Below are positions 19,228 to 29,226 of a DNA stretch of 64,000 bases, piece after piece. The stretch comes from a candidate division KSB1 bacterium (GTDB taxonomy: Bacteria > Zhuqueibacterota > Zhuqueibacteria > Thermofontimicrobiales > Thermofontimicrobiaceae). The stretch spans positions 62,001 through 126,000 of the forward strand of contig JAPDPQ010000003.1 of assembly GCA_034506395.1 (NCBI GenBank), in the 5' to 3' direction. Every line of letters starts with the position of its first letter. Position 1 is the stretch's first letter. A program made the translations under genes and the position numbers. Below the pieces are notes generated by a model, which saw only the letters and a list, made by a program, of their open reading frames with translations, made no database searches and was not told the origin of the DNA.

Positions 19228-20676
19228 TTATTCATAGCGATATAGTGGATTCGGTGAAATAAACCGCTGCCAATTCGGATCGGACAATTCACCCCGTTTG
19301 GTCGAATGCACCAGCTCATATTGATTGAATCCAGTTCGATCGATGAAAACGAAAATGACCCCTCCCTCCAAATTTTCGTAGCGCCAGATCTCGTACGGCT
19401 TGGTGCCAGCTTCGCTCGGGTGACGCTCAATATCGGTCGGCGTGCCATATTTCAAAAATACGATTCCTTGGTCGGTTTTCCAGCCCCGCTTGAATGATGT
19501 CTTGTACTTTTGATCAGCTTCATGAATTCTGGCAAGAAATCTATTTCGAAATTCCGTCGTGGATAGTCCCAACTGGGCCGCATTCATCGACCAGAGGTTG
19601 TAAATTTGCGTCCGCTTCTGCTCGATATTAGAACTGCTCTCATAAATTTTTCTCAGTTCTTTGTTCGTCAGCGCGAACATTTGATCGTACTCCTGATCCA
19701 ATTGTGCCTCGCTAAAACCATCCAAAAACGTAGGTTGCTCCACCCGGCTAATTGCTTGTAAGGATGATATAACTTGCGGAGGTTTCTGCACGGCAAATTT
19801 CTTGCTTGTGATCAGCTTATAAGGCTTATTAGACCGCAGTTGGAGAAAGCAAGAGAGTGTATAGTTGCCGTCGGCTAATTCCCAAACGCCAATTTGTCCA
19901 ATCTCGCGTGTCGATTTATGGGTGATCGGGCGCCAGTCCAAAACATCGGCATTATGACCTACCACTCTTCCAGTTGAGTCCGCGACTTGCCATAACACGG
20001 CATATTGGCTATCAGCAAATTCTGCTGCCATATTATAGAGCTCAAAATAATAATATAAATCGTGGACATCCACGCCGAAGGTCAGATCCGGCTTAGGGAT
20101 GATATCATACGCTCTCTTGCGGAACCTGGGATCGCTGGTTTGATCGAATGGTTTGATGCTAGAGGCTATGAGCAAATCGCTAATTGTTGGCTGACTGGCC
20201 GAGAAATTCCTTGCAATAAAACTGGCTCTGGCACTATCGATGGCGCCGCCGTAATAGTCCTTGGCCCAGATATAAACCTCGTAGCGACGTCCTGGCTGAA
20301 TCGGATAGCGGATCAGATCGACTAAATGCTGTTTATTTTGCCTGAGACCGATGGTATCGGCCAATTGGCTCGGGCTTTTCCATTGCTTTGTGGCCCATAG
20401 AGTATCGTCTTGGAAAATATTCAGACTGAAATAGACAACTCCCTGAAAATTTTTTTGTTCATCCTGCTGATACCCGATGCCGTTCACCGGGCAGGCGTAA
20501 TAAAGCTCCAGGTAGCTTTGGCCGTCTGCGCCAAGAAACTGGGCATGATCAAGCCACACCCGAAACCGACCTCCAGCAATGGCTGCATTGATGCAAAGCA
20601 TTGTCAGCATGGCGATAAACCATACTCGATACATTTTTTGCTGCTTTTTCACTTCCTCTATTCCTTGCTTCCTCAT
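19228..20676 (-). CDS. GWxTD domain-containing protein (cassette B)
   Basis: This 482-residue protein has a signal peptide after a 14-residue polar leader (MYRVWFIAMLTMLCINAAIAGG), so translation might begin at the internal ATG. GWKTD lies at residues 398-402, followed by VFLKYGTPTDIERHPSE, GGVIFVFIDR and YELVHSTKR. This tail is the same as in the protein at 3542-5122 apart from scattered changes, while the N-terminal halves differ more. The domain has no known activity. A possible minus-strand promoter (TTGTTG, 18 bases, TATACT) lies about 40-70 bp upstream, after the PorV hairpin. The gene is thus likely a separate unit from the TonB receptor-PorV transcript. Confidence 0.85.
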   Translation of the reverse strand: MRKQGIEEVKKQQKMYRVWFIAMLTMLCINAAIAGGRFRVWLDHAQFLGADGQSYLELYYACPVNGIGYQQDEQKNFQGVVYFSLNIFQDDTLWATKQWKSPSQLADTIGLRQNKQHLVDLIRYPIQPGRRYEVYIWAKDYYGGAIDSARASFIARNFSASQPTISDLLIASSIKPFDQTSDPRFRKRAYDIIPKPDLTFGVDVHDLYYYFELYNMAAEFADSQYAVLWQVADSTGRVVGHNADVLDWRPITHKSTREIGQIGVWELADGNYTLSCFLQLRSNKPYKLITSKKFAVQKPPQVISSLQAISRVEQPTFLDGFSEAQLDQEYDQMFALTNKELRKIYESSSNIEQKRTQIYNLWSMNAAQLGLSTTEFRNRFLARIHEADQKYKTSFKRGWKTDQGIVFLKYGTPTDIERHPSEAGTKPYEIWRYENLEGGVIFVFIDRTGFNQYELVHSTKRGELSDPNWQRFISPNPLYRYE

Positions 20677-20837
20677 CTGTTCGATAAATAGTGCAATTTT
20701 TGATCATTGCCTTCAGTATAATTCATGGCTATTGGGATCAACAACGCGACATCAAGCTTATGTTGCACATTTGTTAAACGACAATCTCATATCAAGATTT
20801 CCTATCTATGAATAACTGGATTCACCAGTTCTATATG

Positions 20838-20875
20838 AGAAAGGGTTGAGGATACCTAATTCCTCAACCCTTTCT
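20838..20875 (-). terminator. Hairpin after the cassette B PorV gene
   Basis: A perfect 15 bp stem (AGAAAGGGTTGAGGA with its complement) and an 8-base loop lie about 30 bp past the PorV stop. There is no T-run on either strand, so it may be a transcript-end or mRNA-stabilising hairpin rather than a textbook terminator. The position matches the hairpin after the cassette A PorV gene. Confidence 0.5.
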
Positions 20876-20903
20876 TCAGAATTGCTCGTGCTAATTCCTC
20901 ACT

Positions 20904-21953
20904 TTAGAAGCCAAGCTCCACGGAGAACACATTATTGGCATTGAAATAGTTCACCGCGCGATAGGCATAGTCGATGCCTAAGGTAAGCCCGCTGAAGCTA
21001 TACTTGAGCCCAGCTCCCAGGGTGAGGCCAAAGATGTTGGCGCTTTCGCCAGTGATGTCCTGGGTGTTGTTCATGGACAAGCTATAGCCGCCTCGGAGGA
21101 ATACCATGTTATTGAAATTGTATTCCAGACCGAATCGCGTGAAATCATCGTCGAAATTGTTGTTGACGAAATGGGATTGCACGCTAATTTTGTTGGCTTC
21201 GCCGAGTCCCAGAGAATAGCCGAGGCCGATCTCCATGGTGGAGGGCAGTTCGTCCGAACCGGCCACCACTTTATAGAACGAAGCGGGACGGCTGACATCC
21301 TGGGGGCTAGCCTGACGCAGAAGGCCATTGCCATCAAAGGTCATGGCCGGCCCGAGGTTTTTGATCACCACGCCGATATTCAAGCCATTGATATCTCCCA
21401 GATTTTGGTATTGTACACCGATATCAAAGGCAAAACCGGTGGCACTGACGCGATCCATCGATTCCGAGATGATCTTGGCGGTGGCACCCACGGCCACGCG
21501 ATCGGTCAATGCACGGGAATACGATAGCCCGACCGTCATGAATTGGGGTGAGAACAGCGCGCCAGTCCCATCGGGGGCATCTTCGGTGGTGATGGCGATA
21601 TCGCCAAAGCTCAAGGTTTTAAAGCTTAAGCCAAGCGAGCCAACGCCTCCGAATTTCACCGCGGCTGCGGCATAGCTCACGCCAATATCAGCAATATAGG
21701 TCATGTGAGAAAACAAACCTGCACCGGTATAGGGCATTTTGTCCAGACCGGCTGGGTTCCAATATAAGGCATCTAAGCCGATTACGTTTGCTGCTGAGGC
21801 ACCGCCCATGGCGATATACCTGGCGCCCACTGGGATCAGCAGTTCCGAGGCCGCGTTGGTACCAGCTCGGTTGGAGCCGGCCGCGAAAACCTGTGCGCTC
21901 AGCACCAGCGTAAGAATAACCATGTATGTGATGAGGTTAAAACTGCGCTTCAT
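20904..21953 (-). CDS. PorV/PorQ family outer-membrane protein (cassette B)
   Basis: This 349-residue protein has a signal peptide and then the family start NAASELLIPVGARYIAMGGA and ALYWNPAGLDKM, followed by barrel strands and a C-terminal VFSVELGF ending in Phe. AAGGAG lies 7 bases before the ATG. It is only distantly similar to the cassette A protein, so the two are diverged paralogues rather than a recent duplication. The role by family is an outer-membrane barrel, PorV-like in type IX secretion or PorQ/FadL-like. Its place after a CTD-bearing secreted protein favours a secretion role. Confidence 0.85.
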   Translation of the reverse strand: MKRSFNLITYMVILTLVLSAQVFAAGSNRAGTNAASELLIPVGARYIAMGGASAANVIGLDALYWNPAGLDKMPYTGAGLFSHMTYIADIGVSYAAAAVKFGGVGSLGLSFKTLSFGDIAITTEDAPDGTGALFSPQFMTVGLSYSRALTDRVAVGATAKIISESMDRVSATGFAFDIGVQYQNLGDINGLNIGVVIKNLGPAMTFDGNGLLRQASPQDVSRPASFYKVVAGSDELPSTMEIGLGYSLGLGEANKISVQSHFVNNNFDDDFTRFGLEYNFNNMVFLRGGYSLSMNNTQDITGESANIFGLTLGAGLKYSFSGLTLGIDYAYRAVNYFNANNVFSVELGF

Positions 21954-22051
21954 AATTATTCTCCTTATGAATGATTCCTGATTTTGATCACTCTTACAAT
22001 CATTGGATCGAGCGCAGCGATTATCGATAAATCACTGCGCGAACGGATCTT

Positions 22052-25000
22052 TTAATAGATCGGTAAGAACTGCTGCTCGCGCACTAGCGCCAACTTCAAG
22101 GTCTTCGACTTGCCCAATTCTGGCAAATCGATATAGATGATGTAGACGCCACTTGCCACTGGTAGGCCATCCTGGTTCTGCAGATTCCAGGTGGCGAACT
22201 GGCTCGGACTATCTTTCTCAATCGTCTGGACCAAGGTCCCTGCCAAAGTGAAGATGCGGATCACCGCCTTCTGCGGCAGATGGCTAAAGGTCACAAAACG
22301 ATTGAACCGATCGCGCTCCACGATATTGAATCCGTAATACGGGTTCGGGAACACATTGATTTTCTCGATATCCGCTTTGGCGTCTTCAATGCTATAAGTT
22401 GGCGCTAAGGTTTTGAATGTGAATTCATCAGCCGAACTGTTCACGTGGTTAGCATTGACCACGATATAGTCACCAGCTTGCGGCACTCGAGCACCACGGC
22501 GGCTGAAAAGGCAAACGTACATAAGATCGATCTGGCTGGCACCGTAAAGCATATCAGCACTGATATAAGGTTCTTTCGGCGTATCTGAATAATCTGATGC
22601 GAAGATATAGAGGAATTCTCGAGTTGCATTAATTCCGCCTTCGGTATCATACCGCCCAGGGAACCACTTGCCATCAAGTTTTCCGGTTGCAGTGTTATTT
22701 TCCTGGAAACCGACTGCTAAGCGCCGTGGTGGATTGCTCTCCATGTCATAGGCAGCCAATGGAATGGGTCGGAAATCCTGATATGGATATCCAGGTTTCG
22801 CATTGATTATAAATTCAGCGAATTCTGGTTTTGCAGGCGGGTTAGCTGCAGCCCGCAAATAACGATATGCCATAGAGACATTAGGATCATTCGGATCTAA
22901 AATATTACCATTCTCATCGGTTGCTGCGAATCGAATTTGAATATTCTTCAATTGAGATGCAGGGACGCTTGACCCAAAGAAATTAGCGCCCCATCCAATC
23001 AATCCATTCCATCCCTCAAGATGCCATAACGGAGCAGCACCACTTGGATCACTCCATGCCGTTACCCAGCGATTTTGTGGAGGATAATATAGGTATCCTT
23101 CATCTTTCACTCCTGGAGGCGGGCCTTGGACGATCACCTGAACGCCATCTGCGATCAGATAATTTTCATCCCCGCTCTGGTTGGTTTGATTGGCTAGCAC
23201 CGTCTTATTCTTGGTCACATTGACCAGATGCCAAACGGTCTCACCTTCTAACTCTGAAAATGTAACTTTATATTCGTCGCCAGTTAACTTGGTCGGGTCC
23301 TTCACGATCGCAGCCACGGTACCATCGCTGGGTCCGACATGTGTGACTTCCAATTGCTGATCGATTTCAGCTTGGAGCCGTACGCCGGGCTTCAGCGTTT
23401 GTGGTACAACTTGAACCACAGATAACGTGCTTTCAAGAGACTTTATTGTCGCCGTAGGATCTGGGTTATAGCTGTACGAGGTGACTGCAAAATAGTAGGT
23501 GCGACCATTGGCTAACGGTTTTTCGCGGAAACGATCATAGTCGATCGTCGCCGTCCGCTTGATACCGCTGTTCTTGCCAATTTGGACCGGCAGATTCAAT
23601 ACCAAACCCGAAGCCACATCGAAGGTCTCCTGGGTGATGGTAGTGACTTCGTTGACCACATCATAGGTGGCCAGTTTGATGCCCTGGCTCACGGCTGCTC
23701 CAGCGGTCGGCAATTGATACAGATTGTAGCCTTCAAACACGAATCCTTTGTCGGTGAAGTTCTCAACTTCGGCGACGCCGGCAGCGTCATAGCCCCAGTT
23801 CAGGAAGATCTTGCCATCGAATTCCGTGGCTTGCAATTTCGGGGCTGGCGGCGCCTTAGGCAATTCGAACAACACGTCGAACGCTTCTTGAGCAAACCGG
23901 TCGTAGAACTTCAACACGGAGATGCTCGACAGTCGATCCGAACCCATGGCACCCAATAGTGCGATCACGGTCTCGGCAGTATCGCCGAACGCCATCTCGA
24001 ATGGTCCCGATACCAACAGAATTCGACGGTCACCCGCATTGGAGTCGATCCAACCAGTGCCGGTCACTGGGTCGCCAGGGACACGGTACATGGTTTTCTC
24101 ACCAGTAATTGGGTTGGTCCATCGTTCTGGCGGAGCAATGGGACGAGGCCGATAGCCACGTAACAGGTTCCACCACTGTTGAGTTCCTGTATAAGGACCG
24201 CCGCGATCCGGATCACTGTCAATTTGGCCGGCGGCAAAGAACGCGAACGAGGTCATTGGCAGGTTAACATAGTCATTGATCCTTTTCAGGTGCCAGACGG
24301 CGCTGCCACCAGGATGCGGAACTCGCGGACCAGCGAAGAAATCGTAACCACCTGCTGGCGGTGGGAAACCAGCTTGCGAGTAGACAGGATCCTGAGAAGT
24401 GGCGTTGTAAACGTAACCTAGGCTCAACGTGGTATCGCAGCCAGCATAGTCGTCTCCAGCTTCGCCGTTATCCGGGTCGGACCACTGGCAGACATACATG
24501 CTATCGATAACAGCATTATCTGGGGTTTCAGCCCGGCCTTTGTAAATCAGCCGGAATTCTTTGAAAATGATATTGCCCAATGGGTCGGTTCGCTTATAAG
24601 CCCACAGGGTCAGCTGCATTTCGATTCCCATTGGTGGCGAACCGTATAGGCCGATTGTCGCGGCCTGGTTCAGGTCATTACAAACCAACCATACGACCTG
24701 ATCGCCATTGGCATAGCCAGGCTCATCGCCTTGAGGATACAAGATGGGAGTGCCATCGGGATTGAATTTGGGAGTATATTTTCCATCGCCATCTGCATCA
24801 TAGAATGGCGCGCCTTTGTAAGCTGGCCAATCGATCCAGTCGTTCCGATAAATATTGCGGATTTTTTCGATCTCAGCAGCAGTGACTGACGCGGCGGGCA
24901 TATCAAATACCTCAGCAGCATCCAGCACTAATGCCTCATCCGAGACGGTGGCAAAGTCCCGTCGGATGCGCCAGATTCGGTAAACATTTTCTGCATCGTT

Positions 25001-25402
25001 GATATTTTCGCCAACGCCCTTACTGATAATTCGTCCTGGAACAGTACCAGTGGAATAAGCCTGACCCCCAACTCGGATTCTGGGATCAAGACCATCGTTC
25101 ATGATACCGCCCCAAATAAGACCATCCTGGAAGATGAAAGGGGTTTTGGGCGTGCTGCCACGCGGGAAATAGACACCAGAGTTCCCACTTGGCTCGTTGG
25201 CGGAGGTTCCATCGGCGTAAATCCACATCGCCACCTGCCCGATATTGACCAAGGTACGGTTCACCATATCCTTGGTTGGGGCAGAGGCTTTCGCCAGGCT
25301 GGAACCAGATTTCTTTCCTCCCTCCACAGCCGCTAGGCTAATTGCATAGCCTGCAAATAGGCTGATGGTGAGGAAGAGAAGCATCAAATTTATCTTCTTC
25401 AT
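22052..25402 (-). CDS. Very large secreted protein with C-terminal FlgD-like/type IX sorting-like domain (cassette B)
   Basis: This 1116-residue protein starts at an ATG with GGAGG 6 bases upstream and has a signal peptide (residues ~1-25). The N-terminal ~500 residues contain acidic Asp/Gly-rich segments (YDADGDGKYT, GDEPGYANGDQ) that may bind calcium. A fibronectin type III-like region follows (PPAPKLQATEFDGKIFLNW). The last ~95 residues are a sorting-like domain: VFPNPYYG, AVIRIFTLAGTL, ATWNLQNQDGLP and SGVYIIYIDL. It parallels the cassette A protein at 12166-14694 in position and tail, and it shares the blocks DRFAQEAF/GYNLYQL with proteins of this group. Its molecular role is unknown. 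Confidence 0.8.
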   Translation of the reverse strand: MKKINLMLLFLTISLFAGYAISLAAVEGGKKSGSSLAKASAPTKDMVNRTLVNIGQVAMWIYADGTSANEPSGNSGVYFPRGSTPKTPFIFQDGLIWGGIMNDGLDPRIRVGGQAYSTGTVPGRIISKGVGENINDAENVYRIWRIRRDFATVSDEALVLDAAEVFDMPAASVTAAEIEKIRNIYRNDWIDWPAYKGAPFYDADGDGKYTPKFNPDGTPILYPQGDEPGYANGDQVVWLVCNDLNQAATIGLYGSPPMGIEMQLTLWAYKRTDPLGNIIFKEFRLIYKGRAETPDNAVIDSMYVCQWSDPDNGEAGDDYAGCDTTLSLGYVYNATSQDPVYSQAGFPPPAGGYDFFAGPRVPHPGGSAVWHLKRINDYVNLPMTSFAFFAAGQIDSDPDRGGPYTGTQQWWNLLRGYRPRPIAPPERWTNPITGEKTMYRVPGDPVTGTGWIDSNAGDRRILLVSGPFEMAFGDTAETVIALLGAMGSDRLSSISVLKFYDRFAQEAFDVLFELPKAPPAPKLQATEFDGKIFLNWGYDAAGVAEVENFTDKGFVFEGYNLYQLPTAGAAVSQGIKLATYDVVNEVTTITQETFDVASGLVLNLPVQIGKNSGIKRTATIDYDRFREKPLANGRTYYFAVTSYSYNPDPTATIKSLESTLSVVQVVPQTLKPGVRLQAEIDQQLEVTHVGPSDGTVAAIVKDPTKLTGDEYKVTFSELEGETVWHLVNVTKNKTVLANQTNQSGDENYLIADGVQVIVQGPPPGVKDEGYLYYPPQNRWVTAWSDPSGAAPLWHLEGWNGLIGWGANFFGSSVPASQLKNIQIRFAATDENGNILDPNDPNVSMAYRYLRAAANPPAKPEFAEFIINAKPGYPYQDFRPIPLAAYDMESNPPRRLAVGFQENNTATGKLDGKWFPGRYDTEGGINATREFLYIFASDYSDTPKEPYISADMLYGASQIDLMYVCLFSRRGARVPQAGDYIVVNANHVNSSADEFTFKTLAPTYSIEDAKADIEKINVFPNPYYGFNIVERDRFNRFVTFSHLPQKAVIRIFTLAGTLVQTIEKDSPSQFATWNLQNQDGLPVASGVYIIYIDLPELGKSKTLKLALVREQQFLPIY

Positions 25403-25475
25403 TCGTTACCTCCGTATATACGGTTCAACGTTTTTTAAATATCTTATTCGGTGACAAATAAGATCAGAATCCCGA

Positions 25476-28466
25476 TTAATATTCTAAGCGAACACCAAAG
25501 CGAATCTGTCGCGGTCGCTCGAACAGATATTGTCCGTAAATTCTCTGGTAGTTGGTGCCATTTCCTGAGAGATTCAACGCCTCATACAATGCCCAGAAGA
25601 TCTTCTCGCCACCATTGGCCTGGGCGATCGGTCCGCTGGTCTGCGTATCAGCCCTGAAACCATCATCCCATGGGTTGCCTGTTCGTGAGTACACGTTGGC
25701 AACGTTGCGACGATTGGTCAGATTCTGGACATATACGTAGAAATTGGCAGCTACAGGACCGAAATTCACGGTCTTATCCAATCGAGCATCCAGCGTGAAG
25801 ATCCATGGGGTCATGGAGGAGTTGACCGCTTCCAACGGGTTGCGGTTCCGTGGGTCAGAGATCTCTCCGCCCAAGCTGGCATCTTGCTGACCGAACGCGC
25901 CGGTACGCAGGGTGTATGGATGTCCACTGGCGAATTTGAACAGCAGGTTCAGTCCCGACTTCTCGAAGATCACGCCGCCATCATCCTCGCCGAATCGATA
26001 GTCGATGTTAACAGCACCGGTATGCGGACGATGGAAATCCAATGGGCTGATAATGGTCGGTACCTGGGTTCCTTGTTCAGTCCCAGCGATCGATGACGTG
26101 GAAACCGAACCAGTGCCCAACGAGCTGGAATAGGTGTAATTCACTTGGCCAGCCAGTCGGTTCGTGCGACGCAATACCAGAGAAAACTCCAGACCCTTGG
26201 TCGTTGCGAAGTCGCCGTTCTCTAAGATATTATAATAAGCGATCGCATCGGTCGGGCCGCCGATCACACGGCCTGTAGTGATCCAGCCTTGAATGTCTTT
26301 ATAGAAAGCTGTGATATCAAACGAAGCATTATCGGTGAATTGATGGTTGAAGCCAATTTCATACTGGGTGGTGCGTTGCGGATCCAATCCATATCCAGGC
26401 GGGTTCAGGAACGCAAAACCACCGAGATACATCTGGTCGTAGGTCCGCTGTCCACGATAAATCTGATCCAAACGCGGCTCTTGGATGAATTTGCCGTATT
26501 GGACATGGAACACGGTGCGGGATGTGGCTGGGAACGCCAATCCAATTCGTGGACTCACGTAATATTTGAATTTCGATTTATTGATCTCATCGACTTTAAT
26601 GATATGCAGCTCGCGATCCCATGCCGGGTTCCGCGGATCATCATAGGTGAAATCATCATTATTGAAGCCATCCAAACGGACACCCGCGCGGATCACTAAT
26701 TGCTTTGCTTCAAATTTATCCTGGATAAAAGTCGAGAAATAGGTGGGATGCTTGGGTCCATTGAGGCCAAAGGTGTTCTCATCGATCTCATTGCCCCAAG
26801 TGTCATATCCATAACCATCCGCGGCAGTGTTAGCCAGCCACTGACCCAAAGCAGTTTGATCACCGTTGAGGGCACCAACCAGGATATCTGGGTTATTCAA
26901 ACGAGTGATGAAAGCGTTGAATTCGTTCACTCCCCAAGCGCGAACTGTCCAGCGCTTGAAATCGCCACCAAATCGCACTTCATGTTGTTTAATTTGCGAG
27001 GTGAACGTGAACGAACCACCCCAATAGTTCCGTCTTTGCAAATCGTAGCTTCCAGGTGTTCCTGGGACTGTGAAATCAAAACCGTAAATATCAATCGCGT
27101 TACCAACGTTTCCACCTGCCCAGTTCTTAAAGGTCACACCTTTTTCGGCATTGGCAACACTATCATAGTAAGCCCAGTAATTATCTTTCAACAATGGATC
27201 ATAATTCTTGTAACGATAATCGAAGTAATTTAAATTGATTTCATAATAAGTTTTGGGATTCAAAATGTGCGTGGCCCTCAAGGTATAGAGCCCATCGCTA
27301 TTCATATTAACCTGCTTTCGATCCAAATTGAGGATGTTGATATAGTTATTGGATCCGCTCAGCCATCGGGAGTAAGACAGGTTGGCGGCTAAACGTACCC
27401 GGAACGGGAAGGCATCATAAACCAAGGTCCCAGTTCCAACATAAGTGTTTTGGCTCATGCCTGGCATATTGCCGTCCACCATGTGCAATCCCTGCTTAAT
27501 GGTGTCAGCATAGTTAGTGGTGATCAGCGGGAAGTTGCGATCATCAATATATGTGTCGGCATGATTAAAATCGAATCCTTTCCAGAAACGGACGGCTCGA
27601 TCTCGCCAGAAAGTATTCTGCCCAGCCACAAAGAATTTTAGTTTTTTATTCAAGATCGGCAGTGGGCCGGATGCCGTGAATGTGTAATCGCTATATCCGT
27701 AAGAGTAGGTATCGAGGAATTTCTTGCCGTTTTCAGCGAAGTTATCGGTCTCGGCCTGGAGAGATAGCTTTAATGTCGGACCACCAGAACGCAACGTCTG
27801 TCGAATAATACCCGCATTAGCCCCACCGAACTCGGCATCATATCCACCAGCCTGCAATTGTACTTCTTCAATCGCATCGGGGATCACACGAGCGCGGTTG
27901 GAACCATCCATCACGTCACGGGTGGCTGCACCCTCCAAATAATAACCGATCTCTTCACGACGACCACCACGGATGTAAATTTGATCATCTCGGGTCACTA
28001 CACCGGGCTGGATCTGGATAATCGCAGTAATACTTCGAGCTGGGATATGCTTAGCTTCCTCAAAGCTCAGAATACGGGTCACATTGGTGGCGCTGGTTTG
28101 CACTAAGGGGCGTTCCGCCACAATGGTTACTGCCTCCCCCATGATCGCAGTCGGCGTCAACTTGAAATCTACCGTCGTGGTCAGGTCCGCGTTGACACGG
28201 ATGTTCTCGATAGTGACCACATTATAACCCATGAATGAAGCCTGCAATGTATAGGTCCCTACCGGAACGTTTAAGATGATAAACTTACCGTAGATATCTG
28301 TCGCCGCTCCCATGGAGGTTCCAACGATCAAGACGTTTGCACCAGGCAGCAGATCCCCGGTCTCTTTGTCCACTACTGTTCCTACGATCTTACCAGTAGT
28401 GGCAGCAAACAGGATCACTGGAACAAATACGGAGCACGCCAGGAACAGTAAAATTTTGCTCTTCAT
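25476..28466 (-). CDS. TonB-dependent receptor with carboxypeptidase-regulatory N-terminal domain (cassette B)
   Basis: This 996-residue protein starts at an ATG with GGAGG 7 bases upstream. A signal peptide is followed by a carboxypeptidase-regulatory-like domain (GKIVGTVVDKETGDLLPGA to FMGYNVVTI) and a plug with the typical QIYIRGGRREEIGYYLEGA and IEEVQLQAGGYDAEFGGA. The barrel ends RFGVRLEY. The N-terminal 150 residues closely resemble the cassette A receptor (shared VGTTMGAA/VGTSMGAA and TIVAERP). The ligand is unknown. It follows the DUF4397 lipoprotein by 37 bp and precedes the secreted CTD protein, so these are probably co-transcribed. Confidence 0.9.
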   Translation of the reverse strand: MKSKILLFLACSVFVPVILFAATTGKIVGTVVDKETGDLLPGANVLIVGTSMGAATDIYGKFIILNVPVGTYTLQASFMGYNVVTIENIRVNADLTTTVDFKLTPTAIMGEAVTIVAERPLVQTSATNVTRILSFEEAKHIPARSITAIIQIQPGVVTRDDQIYIRGGRREEIGYYLEGAATRDVMDGSNRARVIPDAIEEVQLQAGGYDAEFGGANAGIIRQTLRSGGPTLKLSLQAETDNFAENGKKFLDTYSYGYSDYTFTASGPLPILNKKLKFFVAGQNTFWRDRAVRFWKGFDFNHADTYIDDRNFPLITTNYADTIKQGLHMVDGNMPGMSQNTYVGTGTLVYDAFPFRVRLAANLSYSRWLSGSNNYINILNLDRKQVNMNSDGLYTLRATHILNPKTYYEINLNYFDYRYKNYDPLLKDNYWAYYDSVANAEKGVTFKNWAGGNVGNAIDIYGFDFTVPGTPGSYDLQRRNYWGGSFTFTSQIKQHEVRFGGDFKRWTVRAWGVNEFNAFITRLNNPDILVGALNGDQTALGQWLANTAADGYGYDTWGNEIDENTFGLNGPKHPTYFSTFIQDKFEAKQLVIRAGVRLDGFNNDDFTYDDPRNPAWDRELHIIKVDEINKSKFKYYVSPRIGLAFPATSRTVFHVQYGKFIQEPRLDQIYRGQRTYDQMYLGGFAFLNPPGYGLDPQRTTQYEIGFNHQFTDNASFDITAFYKDIQGWITTGRVIGGPTDAIAYYNILENGDFATTKGLEFSLVLRRTNRLAGQVNYTYSSSLGTGSVSTSSIAGTEQGTQVPTIISPLDFHRPHTGAVNIDYRFGEDDGGVIFEKSGLNLLFKFASGHPYTLRTGAFGQQDASLGGEISDPRNRNPLEAVNSSMTPWIFTLDARLDKTVNFGPVAANFYVYVQNLTNRRNVANVYSRTGNPWDDGFRADTQTSGPIAQANGGEKIFWALYEALNLSGNGTNYQRIYGQYLFERPRQIRFGVRLEY

Positions 28467-28503
28467 AAATAAACCTCCGAGTTTGAGTCTTTTCTAAAGG
28501 GAA

Positions 28504-29175
28504 TTATTTATCCTTGAGGGTTAATGCGCTCAATGTACCGCCAGCAACGCTCCCTATAATGTAAACCGTCGATGGCTCGTTCCCAACGGTCACATCAAAG
28601 GTTAGGGCTGGAGTGGTTCCACCTTTTGGAGTGACCGTCACAGCATATTGACCAGGTGTTGCTGCAAGATACCTCCCAATTCCTTTATATTTTAAACCGG
28701 TCCACTGAAGTTCTTCGGGACCTGTGGCTTTAATATCAACCTCGGGAGCATCTGGAGATAGGTGAACGAAACGCAATTTGCCTTTCTCGCCAGTCAGGGG
28801 ATCAAATACTCTCAATTCATTGGCGCGCACAAAACTCAGCTTGCCGCCTTCTTTGATGATGCACATGGTCCCCCGGTAATCCGTGGACATCGACATAATC
28901 AGCGTATCACCAGTTGAGAATATCAGTTGTTTCTTGCCAGCGAGATATTCAGCGTAAGGGGTGACTCCTTTATAATCGAGTGTGCCAAATGGCTGTTTAT
29001 CAAGAATCACTGATACGCTTCCCACACCCTCTGCGACATGAAGGAAACGGTAATAGCAATAAGGAGTCGGGGGGGTAACTGCTTTGGTTGGCATATCTAC
29101 GCAGCTCGATAGTATAAATATCGACAATACCCCGAGCAGCAAAGATACACTCATTAGTCTGAGTCTCATTTTCAT
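28504..29175 (-). CDS. DUF4397 domain lipoprotein (first gene of cassette B)
   Basis: This 223-residue protein has a signal peptide with a lipobox (FILSSC, Cys ~25). The mature part matches the DUF4397 pattern: RFLHVAEGVGSVSVILDKQ, then a repeated unit LRFVHLSPDAPEVDIKA and LAATPGQYAVTVTPKGG. These proteins are two-domain beta-sandwich surface lipoproteins of unknown function. AGGAG lies 5 bases before the ATG. It stands first in cassette B, directly ahead of the TonB receptor, the place where a surface-exposed ligand-binding lipoprotein would be expected. Cassette A has no counterpart. Confidence 0.8.
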   Translation of the reverse strand: MKMRLRLMSVSLLLGVLSIFILSSCVDMPTKAVTPPTPYCYYRFLHVAEGVGSVSVILDKQPFGTLDYKGVTPYAEYLAGKKQLIFSTGDTLIMSMSTDYRGTMCIIKEGGKLSFVRANELRVFDPLTGEKGKLRFVHLSPDAPEVDIKATGPEELQWTGLKYKGIGRYLAATPGQYAVTVTPKGGTTPALTFDVTVGNEPSTVYIIGSVAGGTLSALTLKDK

Positions 29176-29226
29176 GCACTCTCCTTTAATTAGTTACTTA
29201 ACCAGTTAAGGAATTAATTAAATTAC

